Assembly (NCBI RefSeq): GCF_014649695.1
Contig: NZ_BMTN01000002.1
Coordinates: forward strand, 682,001-746,000
DNA from: Streptomyces kurssanovii
GTDB taxonomy: Bacteria > Actinomycetota > Actinomycetes > Streptomycetales > Streptomycetaceae
Direction: 5' to 3'
DNA length: 64,000 nt
This document shows, in pieces, positions 25,202 through 33,849 of this stretch (position 1 is its first letter; each line of letters opens with the position of its first letter). The notes beneath the pieces are model-generated. The model saw nothing but the letters and a program-made list of their open reading frames with translations, searched no databases and was not told the DNA's origin. The translations under genes and the position numbers were made by a program.

Positions 25202-25432
25202 GCCCGCACCCGTCGGACCCGGCGCGGCCCCCACCGGCCCTGCCCCGGCCCGGCCCCCACCGGCCGAAAGGCCCCGGCCCCGGCCGGGCCCCCTCGTCGC
25301 CCCGCGCCCCCACGGCCTCGACCCGCCGGCCACGACCCGCCGATCCGCCCCTGAGCGCACCCCGAGGGCCGTCGCAGCCGCCCGGCCGGCGGCTGCGACG
25401 GCCCGTCCCCGGCTTCGCGCCGCCGCCGCCGA

Positions 25433-25463
<31 letters not shown>

Positions 25464-25555
25464 ACCGGCGTTCGCCGGGTGGTGGGGAAAACCCCCGCCC
25501 AAGACGGATACCGCCCTCATGGTGCGGAACCGGCCGCCACAGCACGCTTACCGGT

Positions 25556-26920
25556 ATGACAGCCCGCTTCGCAGATCGGACGACTTCGATGGCCACGGAC
25601 CACGGATACGGCTCTCCGGCGCGCCGGGACCATTTCCTCCCTCCCGTACTGCGCGCGCCCTTCGAGGGCCGTGCCTGGCGCGAGTTCGGTTACCTCGTGC
25701 TGAACCTTCCGCTCGCGACCGCGGTCTTCGTGTTCGCGGTGACCATGACGTCGCTCGGCGCCGGGCTCCTCGTCACGTTCCTCGGCGTCCCCGTGTTCGC
25801 CGCCTCCCTCGCCGCCCTCCGCGGCTACGGAGCGCTGGAACGCGCCCGCGCACGCGCCCTGCTCGGTCTGGACGTGGCGGCGCCCGAGCCGCTGCTCAGC
25901 AGCGCGCGGGGACGCAAGAACGGTGTGGGCGCGTGGATCGGCGGCATCCTCAAGAGCGGGGTGTCCTGGCGGCACCTGCTCTACGCGTTCCTCCACTTCC
26001 CGTGGGCGGTCTTCGGCTTCTCGGTGTCCGTGACCCTGTGGGTGACCGGCTGGTCGCTGCTGCTCTACCCGCTGTGGCAGTGGGCCTTCCCGATGTGGGG
26101 CGGAGTCGACGGCCTTCAGCTGTACGGGGACGGGACGCACAACCTCTACCTCGACACGCCCCTCGAGATCGCCGCCACCAGCGTCGTCGGTCTGCTGTTC
26201 ACGCTCATGACGCCGTGGATCATGCGGGGTCTGACGAGCGTCGACCGGCTGATGGTGGCCGGGCTGCTCGGGCCGTCGCGGCTCGCGACCCGTGTCGTGG
26301 AGCTGGAGTCGGACCGAGGCGTGGTGGTGGACACCGCGGCGGCGGACCTCCGCCGTATCGAACGCGACCTTCACGACGGCGCGCAGGCCCGGCTCGTGGC
26401 GCTCGCGATGGACCTCGGCCTCGCGAAGGAGAAGCTTGCCGAGGACCCGGAGGCGGCGGCCCGGATGGTCGACGAGGCGCACGGCGAGGTGAAGGTGGCG
26501 CTGCAGGAACTGCGGGACCTCGCCCGCGGCATCCACCCGGCGGTGCTGACGGACCGCGGTCTGGACGCCGCGCTCTCCGCCATCGCCTCACGCTGCACCG
26601 TCCCCGTGGCGGTGGAGGTGGACCTGGGCTCGCGGCCGGCGCCCGCGATAGAGGGCATCGCCTACTTCACCGTCTCCGAGCTGCTGCAGAACGTGAGCAA
26701 GCACGCGCGGGCCACCCGCGCCTCCGTGGACGTGTGGCGGTCCGAGGACCGGCTGATGCTCCAGGTCAGGGACGACGGCAGGGGTGGCGCCGGCCTGTCG
26801 GCGGGCAGCGGTCTCGCCGGGCTCTCGGAACGGCTGGGCGCCGTGGACGGCATCCTGGCGGTCGACTCGCCGGAGGGCGGCCCGACCACGGTGACCGCGG
26901 AACTCCCCTGGCGCGGCTGA
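25556..26920 (+). CDS. Sensor-domain histidine kinase (second of two)
   Basis: This protein of 454 residues is a paralogue of the first kinase. The sensor domain is larger, with an added extracytoplasmic loop between helices (WQWAFPMWGGVDGLQLYGDGTHNLYL) not present in the other copy. The catalytic part is nearly the same: ERDLHDGAQARLVALAMDLG (His about residue 273), LARGIHPAVLTDRGLDAAL, ELLQNVSKHARATRA and RDDGRGG. Several stretches are also almost identical at DNA level. Both kinases should phosphorylate the same type of regulator but sense different cues (inference). The response regulator gene starts 292 bases downstream, an intergenic stretch in which I see no gene or clear element. Confidence 0.92.
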   Translation: MTARFADRTTSMATDHGYGSPARRDHFLPPVLRAPFEGRAWREFGYLVLNLPLATAVFVFAVTMTSLGAGLLVTFLGVPVFAASLAALRGYGALERARARALLGLDVAAPEPLLSSARGRKNGVGAWIGGILKSGVSWRHLLYAFLHFPWAVFGFSVSVTLWVTGWSLLLYPLWQWAFPMWGGVDGLQLYGDGTHNLYLDTPLEIAATSVVGLLFTLMTPWIMRGLTSVDRLMVAGLLGPSRLATRVVELESDRGVVVDTAAADLRRIERDLHDGAQARLVALAMDLGLAKEKLAEDPEAAARMVDEAHGEVKVALQELRDLARGIHPAVLTDRGLDAALSAIASRCTVPVAVEVDLGSRPAPAIEGIAYFTVSELLQNVSKHARATRASVDVWRSEDRLMLQVRDDGRGGAGLSAGSGLAGLSERLGAVDGILAVDSPEGGPTTVTAELPWRG

Positions 26921-27212
26921 TCCCGGGAGCAGCCGACTCCGGGCGCCCGGTCGAACGCCGAGCGCCCGGCCGACCCCCAAGCACGCGGCCGATCCCCCAC
27001 CGCCCGGCTCGTGATCCGCCGGGCCGGGGGTCGCGGTCCCCTCCGGTTCCCCGCCCCGCCGCGGCGACCCCGTCGCCGCGGCAACCCTGTGCCCCACTTC
27101 TGCGTCCCCCGGTGCGGTGACCGGGAAAAACCCGAGGCGGGCCCAAGGGCGCTCCGATCCTGGGATGCTGGGGCGGCAGGGCGGAAGCACATCAACAGGG
27201 GGACACGGGACT

Positions 27213-27884
27213 GTGGAGGACAGCGTGCGGGTGGTCATCGCCGAGGATTCCGTACTGCTTCGGGAGGGCCTGACCCGGCTGCTGACCGACCGGGGACACG
27301 ACGTGGTCGCCGGGGTGGGTGACGCGGAGGCCCTGATCAAGACGATCGACGAGCTGGCCGCGCAGAGCGCGCTGCCGGACGTGGTGGTCGCGGACGTCCG
27401 TATGCCGCCGACGCACACCGACGAGGGTGTGCGGGCGGCGGTGCGGCTGCGCCGGGATCATCCCGGGGTCGGGGTCCTCGTCCTGTCCCAGTACGTGGAG
27501 GAGCAGTACGCCACGGAACTGCTGGCCGGGAGCAGCCGGGGGGTGGGCTATCTGCTCAAGGACCGGGTAGCGGAAGTGCGGGAGTTCGTGGACGCCGTCG
27601 TGCGGGTCGCGCGGGGCGGTACCGCCCTGGACCCCGAGGTCGTGGCGCAGCTGCTGGGCCGCAGCCGTAAGCAGGACGTGCTCGCCGGTCTCACCCCGCG
27701 CGAGCGTGAGGTGCTGGGCCTGATGGCCGAGGGCCGTACGAACTCGGCGATCGCCAAGCAGCTCGTCGTGAGCGACGGAGCGGTGGAGAAGCATGTCAGC
27801 AACATTTTCCTGAAGCTCGGTCTCTCCCCCAGCGAGGGCGACCACCGGCGCGTACTGGCGGTGCTGACGTACCTCAATTCGTGA
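27213..27884 (+). CDS. NarL/LuxR-type response regulator
   Basis: The receiver domain starts RVVIAEDSVLLREGLTRLL with the acidic pair, has the phosphoacceptor Asp in VVVADVRMPP (about residue 61), the switch Ser in VLVLSQYVEE and the Lys in YLLKDRV. The C-terminal LuxR-type helix-turn-helix is LTPREREVLGLMAEGRTNSAIAK followed by SDGAVEKHVSNIFLKLGL. I use the GTG at 27213; the GTG at 27225, with GGAGGA just upstream, is an equally good start. It is the expected partner of the two HisKA_3 kinases upstream and may control the divergent nuo cluster or korAB (inference from position only). Confidence 0.93.
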   Translation: MEDSVRVVIAEDSVLLREGLTRLLTDRGHDVVAGVGDAEALIKTIDELAAQSALPDVVVADVRMPPTHTDEGVRAAVRLRRDHPGVGVLVLSQYVEEQYATELLAGSSRGVGYLLKDRVAEVREFVDAVVRVARGGTALDPEVVAQLLGRSRKQDVLAGLTPREREVLGLMAEGRTNSAIAKQLVVSDGAVEKHVSNIFLKLGLSPSEGDHRRVLAVLTYLNS

Positions 27885-28181
27885 CCGTCCGGTCCGCCGG
27901 GAGGTCCGGCCCACCGGCCGACGCCGGCAGGTCCTGACCGCCGGCGCTCTGCCGGTCCTCGAGTCATGCGGTAGGCCCGGGCCGGAGAATGAAGGGGGAG
28001 CGGCTTCCGGGAAGGCCAAGGGCAGGGAAAGCATGACGAACCGGGGCGTCACGGCGTCACTGCCGGGCGTCCGACATGCGAGCGGTCCAGGGAAGGCGAC
28101 CCTTACGGTCGTAGGGTGGCCAGTGGGACGGCCGGTGGGCCGGTCGGGCCCGAGGAACCGCCTCGAGGGAGGTCCAGTTCA

Positions 28182-30128
28182 GTGACCAGCAAGGTCAGTA
28201 GCCCGGCCGAGCAGGCCGATGAGGTCAACGGGTCCGATGAGGCCCTCGTCGGCGAGCAGCGCAGGCGCGCCGGCGAAAAGGAGATCCGCCGTCTGGACCG
28301 GGTGATCATCCGTTTCGCGGGTGACTCCGGCGACGGTATGCAGCTCACAGGTGACAGGTTCACCTCGGAGACGGCGTCGTTCGGCAACGACCTCTCCACG
28401 CTTCCCAACTTCCCCGCCGAGATCCGTGCGCCCGCCGGCACCCTGCCGGGCGTCTCCAGCTTCCAGTTGCACTTCGCCGACCACGACATCCTCACCCCTG
28501 GCGACGCGCCGAACGTGCTGGTGGCGATGAACCCGGCTGCCCTGAAGGCGAACATCGCCGATGTGCCGCGCGGCAGCGAGATCATCGTCAACACCGACGA
28601 GTTCGCGAAGCGGGCCATGGCGAAGGTGGGCTACGAGACCTCGCCGCTCGAGGACGGGTCGCTCGACGGTTACAGCGTCCATCCGGTGCCGCTGACGACG
28701 CTGACGATCGAGGCCCTGAAGGATTTCGGGCTGTCCCGCAAGGAGGCCGAGCGCAGCAAGAACATGTTCGCGCTGGGGCTCCTGAGCTGGATGTACCACC
28801 GGCCCACGGAGGGTACGGAGAGCTTCCTGCGGCAGAAGTTCGCCAAGAAGCCGAACATCGCGGAGGCGAACATCGCGGCGTTCCGCGCCGGGTGGAACTT
28901 CGGCGAGACCACGGAGGACTTCGCGGTCTCCTACGAGGTGGCCCCGGCGAGCGCGGCGTTCCCGACGGGCACGTACCGCAACATCTCCGGGAACCTGGCC
29001 CTGTCGTACGGGCTGATCGCGGCGAGCAAGCAGGCGGATCTGCCGCTCTACCTGGGTTCCTATCCGATCACCCCCGCTTCCGACATCCTGCACGAGCTGT
29101 CGAAGCACAAGAACTTCGGCGTGCGGACCTTCCAGGCGGAGGACGAGATCGCCGGGATCGGGGCGGCGCTGGGCGCCGCGTTCGGCGGCTCGCTCGCCGT
29201 CACGACGACCTCCGGTCCCGGTGTGGCGCTCAAGTCGGAGACCATCGGGCTCGCGGTCTCGCTCGAGCTGCCGCTGCTGGTGGTGGACATCCAGCGCGGT
29301 GGCCCCTCGACGGGGTTGCCGACCAAGACGGAGCAGGCGGACCTGCTGCAGGCCATGTACGGGCGCAACGGTGAGGCGCCGGTGCCGGTCGTCGCGCCGC
29401 GCACGCCCGCGGACTGCTTCGACGCGGCGCTGGACGCGGCCAGGATCGCGCTGACGTACCGGACGCCGGTGTTCCTGCTCTCCGACGGCTATCTCGCCAA
29501 CGGCTCGGAGCCGTGGCGCATCCCGGACGTCGACGAGCTGCCGGATCTGCGGGTGCAGTTCGCGACCGGCCCGAACCACGAACTGGCCGACGGCACCGAG
29601 GTGTTCTGGCCCTACAAGCGCGACCCGCACACCCTGGCCCGCCCCTGGGCCGTGCCGGGCACCCCGGGCCTGGAACACCGTATCGGCGGTATCGAGAAGC
29701 AGGACGGCACCGGCAACATCTCGTACGACCCGGCCAACCACGACTTCATGGTCCGCACCCGCCAGGCCAAGATCGACGGGATCGAGGTCCCCGACCTCGA
29801 CGTCGACGATCCCGACGGCGCGCGCACCCTCGTCCTGGGCTGGGGCTCCACCTACGGACCGATCACGGCGGCGGTGCGCAGGCTGCGCGCCACCGGCACC
29901 CCGATCGCCCAGGCGCATCTGCGCCATCTCAACCCGTTCCCCAAGAACCTCGGGGCGGTGCTGAAGCAGTACGACAAGGTCGTCGTGCCCGAGATGAACC
30001 TCGGCCAGCTCGCCGGCCTCGTCCGGGCGAAGTACCTCGTCGACGCACGCTCGTTCAACCAGGTCAACGGCATGCCGTTCAAGGCGCAGCAGCTCGCCCA
30101 CGTTCTCCAGGAGGCCATCAATGACTGA
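28182..30128 (+). CDS. korA: 2-oxoglutarate:ferredoxin oxidoreductase, alpha/gamma subunit
   Basis: This 648-residue protein joins a gamma-type domain (RLDRVIIRFAGDSGDGMQLTG at about residue 40, then FPAEIRAPAGTLPGVSSFQLHF) to an alpha-type domain (LYLGSYPITPASDILHELSKH, FQAEDEIAGIGAALGAAFGG, TTTSGPGVALKSE). This fused layout is that of the KorA subunit of actinobacterial KorAB, which oxidises 2-oxoglutarate to succinyl-CoA and reduces ferredoxin; in mycobacteria it supports a variant TCA cycle and works in air. The GTG at 28182 follows GGGAGGTCC. It overlaps korB by eight bases. About 300 bases upstream, back to the regulator gene, hold no visible gene. Confidence 0.93.
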   Translation: MTSKVSSPAEQADEVNGSDEALVGEQRRRAGEKEIRRLDRVIIRFAGDSGDGMQLTGDRFTSETASFGNDLSTLPNFPAEIRAPAGTLPGVSSFQLHFADHDILTPGDAPNVLVAMNPAALKANIADVPRGSEIIVNTDEFAKRAMAKVGYETSPLEDGSLDGYSVHPVPLTTLTIEALKDFGLSRKEAERSKNMFALGLLSWMYHRPTEGTESFLRQKFAKKPNIAEANIAAFRAGWNFGETTEDFAVSYEVAPASAAFPTGTYRNISGNLALSYGLIAASKQADLPLYLGSYPITPASDILHELSKHKNFGVRTFQAEDEIAGIGAALGAAFGGSLAVTTTSGPGVALKSETIGLAVSLELPLLVVDIQRGGPSTGLPTKTEQADLLQAMYGRNGEAPVPVVAPRTPADCFDAALDAARIALTYRTPVFLLSDGYLANGSEPWRIPDVDELPDLRVQFATGPNHELADGTEVFWPYKRDPHTLARPWAVPGTPGLEHRIGGIEKQDGTGNISYDPANHDFMVRTRQAKIDGIEVPDLDVDDPDGARTLVLGWGSTYGPITAAVRRLRATGTPIAQAHLRHLNPFPKNLGAVLKQYDKVVVPEMNLGQLAGLVRAKYLVDARSFNQVNGMPFKAQQLAHVLQEAIND

Positions 30129-31170
30129 GGCGCTCTCGCTGGTGCCCAAGGCCGAGGCCAAGCAGTCCATGAAGGACTTCAAGTCCGACCAGGAAGTGCG
30201 CTGGTGCCCCGGCTGCGGCGACTACGCCGTCCTCGCGGCCGTGCAGGGCTTCATGCCGGAACTGGGGCTGGCGAAGGAGAACATCGTCTTCGTCTCCGGC
30301 ATCGGCTGCTCGTCCCGTTTCCCGTACTACATGAACACCTACGGGATGCACTCCATCCATGGCCGCGCCCCCGCCATCGCCACCGGCCTGGCCTCGTCCC
30401 GCCGTGATCTGTCCGTCTGGGTGGTCACCGGCGACGGCGACGCGCTGTCCATCGGCGGCAACCACCTCATCCACGCCCTGCGCCGCAACGTCAACCTGAA
30501 GATCCTTCTGTTCAACAACCGGATCTACGGCCTCACCAAGGGCCAGTACAGCCCCACGTCGGAGCTGGGCAAGATCACCAAGTCCACGCCGATGGGCTCC
30601 CTCGACGCCCCGTTCAACCCGGTGTCGCTGGCGATCGGCGCGGAGGCCTCGTTCGTCGCCCGCACCGTCGACTCCGACCGCAAGCACCTCACCGAGGTGC
30701 TGCGCCAGGCGGCCGACCATCAGGGCACGGCGCTGATCGAGATCTACCAGAACTGCAACATCTTCAACGACGGCGCCTTCGAGGCCCTCAAGGACAAGGA
30801 GCAGGCGCAGGAGGCGGTCATCCGGCTGGAGCACGGGCAGCCGATCCGCTTCGGGGCCGAGGGTGGCAAGGGCGTGGTCCGCAATCCCTCCACCGGCGAC
30901 CTCGAGGTGGTGGCCGTCACCGCGGAGAACGAGGCGGACATCCTGGTCCACGACGCGCACGCGGCGTCGCCGACCACGGCGTTCGCGCTCTCGCGGCTCG
31001 CCGACGCGGACACGCTCCACCACACCCCGATCGGTGTGCTCCGCAGCGTTCGGCGCCCGGTCTACGACACGCTCATGGCCGAGCAGCTCGACACCGCCGT
31101 CGAACAGCACGGCAAGGGCGACCTGGCCGCCCTGCTCACCGGCAACGACACCTGGACGGTCGTCGGCTGA
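30121..31170 (+). CDS. korB: 2-oxoglutarate:ferredoxin oxidoreductase, beta subunit
   Basis: The beta subunit of 349 residues binds thiamine diphosphate and one [4Fe-4S] cluster. The cluster ligands are visible in WCPGCGDYAV, SGIGCSSRFPYY and IYQNCNIFND; the TPP/Mg site is VVTGDGDALSIGGNHLIHALRRN followed by ILLFNNRIYGLTKGQYSPTS. It acts with KorA in the cytoplasm to produce succinyl-CoA and reduced ferredoxin. No ferredoxin gene lies next to it. The pair stands between the kinase/regulator set and the HxlR/QorB module. Its reduced ferredoxin could in principle feed nitrogen or sulphur reduction, P450s, or a ferredoxin-linked complex I. Confidence 0.94.
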   Translation: MTEALSLVPKAEAKQSMKDFKSDQEVRWCPGCGDYAVLAAVQGFMPELGLAKENIVFVSGIGCSSRFPYYMNTYGMHSIHGRAPAIATGLASSRRDLSVWVVTGDGDALSIGGNHLIHALRRNVNLKILLFNNRIYGLTKGQYSPTSELGKITKSTPMGSLDAPFNPVSLAIGAEASFVARTVDSDRKHLTEVLRQAADHQGTALIEIYQNCNIFNDGAFEALKDKEQAQEAVIRLEHGQPIRFGAEGGKGVVRNPSTGDLEVVAVTAENEADILVHDAHAASPTTAFALSRLADADTLHHTPIGVLRSVRRPVYDTLMAEQLDTAVEQHGKGDLAALLTGNDTWTVVG

Positions 31171-31183
31171 CGCTCTGCGGGCC

Positions 31184-31585
31184 TCACAGGGAGGCGGCGG
31201 CGCGTGCCTTCTCGTCGTCGTACGAGACGCGCGCCGCCTCCACGTCCGCCACCCGGCGCTCGGTCCAGCGGGCCAGTCCCCACACCTGTTCGGCGGCCTC
31301 CTTGCCGAGCGGGGTGAGCGAGTAGTCCACGCGGGGCGGGATGACGGGCTTGGCATCACGGTGCACGAAGCCGTCGCGCTCCAGTGTCTGAAGGGTCTGG
31401 GCGAGCATCTTCTCGCTGACCCCGCCGATCTCCCTGCGCAGTTCGCTGAAGCGGTACGAACGCTCCAGCAGCGCGGCCAGCACGAGGACGCCCCACCGGC
31501 TGGTGACGTGCTCGAGGATCAGCCGGGACGGGCACATCTCGCGGTTCACGTCGGGGACACGGACCAGGTCATCACTTACAGCCAT
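31184..31585 (-). CDS. HxlR/DUF24-type regulator, probably quinone- or thiol-responsive
   Basis: The 133-residue winged-helix protein has the HxlR core: CPSRLILEHVTSRWGVLVLAAL, YRFSELRREIGGVSEKMLAQTLQTLERDGFV and YSLTPLGKEA. The single N-terminal Cys (MCPS, about residue 18) is in the position of the redox-sensing Cys of the DUF24 family (YodB, HypR, QorR), which is modified by quinones or disulphide stress. It is divergent from a QorB-like gene with 99 bases between starts, the same arrangement as qorR-qor2 in Corynebacterium glutamicum. It probably represses itself and its neighbour. It is convergent with korB, with 13 bases between the stops. Confidence 0.86.
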   Translation of the reverse strand: MAVSDDLVRVPDVNREMCPSRLILEHVTSRWGVLVLAALLERSYRFSELRREIGGVSEKMLAQTLQTLERDGFVHRDAKPVIPPRVDYSLTPLGKEAAEQVWGLARWTERRVADVEAARVSYDDEKARAAASL

Positions 31586-31588
31586 ACC

Positions 31589-31613
31589 AGTACCTTACTT
31601 CAAAGTGGGTACT
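31589..31613. promoter_or_regulatory. Candidate operator between HxlR regulator and QorB-like gene
   Basis: AGTACC (31589-31594) and GGTACT (31608-31613) form an inverted repeat around TTACTTCAAAGTG, which itself contains ACTT and AAGT arms. The element starts four bases upstream of the regulator's start codon and lies in the only AT-rich stretch nearby. Dimeric HxlR proteins bind such dyads. Confidence 0.5.
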
Positions 31614-31684
31614 TACTAATAGTTAGCGCCTTGCCTAGGGTCGATCCGAAGCACGTCCAGCCCCGTGAATCGGAGAAGCCCGCT

Positions 31685-32545
31685 ATGAAAATCGTCGTGA
31701 CCGGCGCCACCGGAGCCCTCGGCCGGCTCGTCGTCGAAGAACTGCTCGCCACCGTCCCCGCCGACCGGGTCGCCGCCGTCGTCCGCGACAAGGAGAAGGC
31801 GGCGGACCTCGCCGACCGCGGGGTCGAGCTGCGCATCGCCGACTACGACGAGCCCGCCACCCTCGAGGGTGCCTTCCGCCCCGGCGATCGCGTCCTGCTC
31901 GTCTCCGGCAGCGAGGTGGGCCGCCGGGTGCCGCAGCACACCGCGGTGATCGAGGCGGCGAAGGCGGCCGGCGTCGCCCAACTGGCGTACACCGGAGTCC
32001 TCGGCGGGCCCGAGGCGGACTTCGACCTGGCCGCCGAGCACCGGGCGACCGAGCAGCTGATCCTCGACGCGGGTGTCCCGTACACCTTCCTGCGCAACGG
32101 CTGGTACACGGAGAACTACACCGCCGCCCTCTCCCCCGTCCTGGAGCACGGCGCGGTCGTCGGCAGCGCCGGTGACGGCCGGATCGCCTCCGCCACGCGT
32201 GCCGACTACGCGGCCGCCGCCGCGGCCGTGCTCACCGGCGACGGGCACCTGGGCCGGGCGTACGAGCTGAGCGGTGACACGGCATGGTCGCTGGCCGAGT
32301 ACGCGGCCGAGCTGTCGCGGCAGACCGGCCGCACGATCACCTACAACGAGGTCCCGGCAGAGACCCATCTGTCGATCCTCACCGGAGCGGGGGTGCCGGA
32401 GCAGTTCGCCCGCATCCTCGTCGACGTCGACGCCGCCATCGCGCGCGGCCGTCTGGCGCGGACCACCGGCGACCTGGCCCGGCTGACCGGCCGGCCCACC
32501 ACGCCGCTCGCCGAGACGATCTCGGCGGCACTGACCGGCGTCTGA
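31685..32545 (+). CDS. QorB-like NAD(P)H-binding quinone oxidoreductase (NmrA family)
   Basis: The 286-residue atypical short-chain dehydrogenase begins [19 protein letters not shown], with the G-x-x-G-x-x-G dinucleotide-binding loop, and continues with AYTGVLGGPEADFDLAAEHRATEQ and FLRNGWYTENY. This matches the NmrA/QorB (YtfG) family; QorB of E. coli reduces quinones with NADPH. The ATG at 31685 follows GGAGAAG. Because a DUF24 regulator is divergent, the enzyme probably detoxifies quinones or other electrophiles and is induced by them (family knowledge plus context). It stands alone. Confidence 0.84.
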   Translation: MKIVVTGATGALGRLVVEELLATVPADRVAAVVRDKEKAADLADRGVELRIADYDEPATLEGAFRPGDRVLLVSGSEVGRRVPQHTAVIEAAKAAGVAQLAYTGVLGGPEADFDLAAEHRATEQLILDAGVPYTFLRNGWYTENYTAALSPVLEHGAVVGSAGDGRIASATRADYAAAAAAVLTGDGHLGRAYELSGDTAWSLAEYAAELSRQTGRTITYNEVPAETHLSILTGAGVPEQFARILVDVDAAIARGRLARTTGDLARLTGRPTTPLAETISAALTGV

Positions 32546-32660
32546 GCGGGCCGGTCCCACCACCAAGATCGGTCATGACCGTATGGCGATACGGGCATGA
32601 CATCCCGCCCCTGCCGGGCGTACCGTCTTCGAGGGACGCGCGCGCACGGCGGGAGGGTCA

Positions 32661-33659
32661 GTGAAGTCGGAGAAGGAACAGCGGGCAGGACTGCTGTACG
32701 GGATCGGTGCCTACGGGATGTGGGGCCTGGTCCCGCTCTTCTGGCCGCTGCTCAAGCCGTCCGGCGCCATGGAGATCCTCGCCCACCGGATGGTCTGGTC
32801 CCTGGCCCTCGTGGGCATCGTCCTCCTGGCCCTCCGGCGGTGGGGCTGGATACGCGAACTGGTCCGGCAGCCGCGCAAGCTGGGGCTCGTCGCCGTCGCC
32901 GCCTCGGTGATCACCGTCAACTGGGGCCTCTACATCTGGTCCGTGAACTCGGGCCATGTCGTCGAGGCCTCGCTCGGCTACTTCATCAACCCGCTGGTCA
33001 CCATCGCCATGGGTGTGCTGCTCCTGAAGGAACGGCTCCGCCCCGCACAGTGGGCCGCTGTCGGCATCGGCCTCGCCGCGGTGCTGGTCCTGGCCATCGG
33101 CTACGGGCAGCCGCCATGGATCTCGCTGACACTCGCCTTCTCCTTCGCCACGTACGGACTCGTGAAGAAGAAGGTCAACATCGGCGGACTGGAGTCGCTG
33201 GCCGCCGAGACCGCCATCCAGTTCCTGCCGGCCATGGCGTTCCTCGTCTGGCTGGGCGCGGACGGCTCCGCGACCTTCGGCGTCCACGGCGCCGGGCACG
33301 CGGCGCTGCTCGCCGCGACCGGTCTGGTAACGGCCGTACCGCTGGTCTGCTTCGGCGCCGCGGCGATACGGGTCCCGCTCTCGACGCTGGGCCTGCTCCA
33401 GTACCTGGCCCCGGTCTTCCAGTTCCTGCTCGGCATCCTCTACTTCCACGAGGCCATGCCGGCGGAACGCTGGGCCGGCTTCGCCCTGGTGTGGCTGGCC
33501 CTGACCTGCCTGACGTGGGACGCGCTGCGCAACGCGCGCCGCAACAAGGCCGAAGCCCTGCGGCTGGCGGCCCAGGCGGCGGCCGCCGGCGCGGCGCCCG
33601 TGACCACCGGGCGTGCCGGTGCCGCCGCGGCACGCGCCGCGGACGGTCCCGCCTCCTGA
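32661..33659 (+). CDS. rarD: RarD-type EamA transporter
   Basis: This protein of 332 residues has ten membrane helices in two EamA halves. Signature segments are GIGAYGMWGLVPLFWPLL, ILAHRMVWSLALVG, NWGLYIWSVNSGHVVEASLGYFINPL and TAVPLVCFGAAAIRVPLSTLGLLQYLAPVFQFLLG, all typical of RarD, named from a chloramphenicol-resistance locus. It probably exports a small metabolite; the substrate is unknown. The C-terminal 45 residues are Ala/Arg-rich and variable. GTG at 32661 follows GGGAGG. No partner gene is adjacent, and the 190 bases after it up to the next gene hold nothing I can name. Confidence 0.88.
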   Translation: MKSEKEQRAGLLYGIGAYGMWGLVPLFWPLLKPSGAMEILAHRMVWSLALVGIVLLALRRWGWIRELVRQPRKLGLVAVAASVITVNWGLYIWSVNSGHVVEASLGYFINPLVTIAMGVLLLKERLRPAQWAAVGIGLAAVLVLAIGYGQPPWISLTLAFSFATYGLVKKKVNIGGLESLAAETAIQFLPAMAFLVWLGADGSATFGVHGAGHAALLAATGLVTAVPLVCFGAAAIRVPLSTLGLLQYLAPVFQFLLGILYFHEAMPAERWAGFALVWLALTCLTWDALRNARRNKAEALRLAAQAAAAGAAPVTTGRAGAAAARAADGPAS

Positions 33660-33849
33660 TACGGGGAGCGCCATACACACCCCGGTCGCGTCATGCGGCC
33701 GGGCCACGCCCACCAGGGCCCAATAACCACTCGAACGGCTCAGCTCCGGCTCTCGGTGCAGGCCGGGACCTGCCCACCGGTGCTACCACCGGAAGTCCAG
33801 GCCCCGGTCGGACGGACCGCGGTAGTCCACAGAGCGGAGTGAGTGCGCC

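Noticed and set aside
24951-25360. A repetitive Arg/Pro/Gly protein encoded by the repeat array
   Set aside because: All frames are open because the repeat has no stop in any frame. There is no ribosome site and no conserved start, and the perfect palindrome fits a DNA or RNA structure better.
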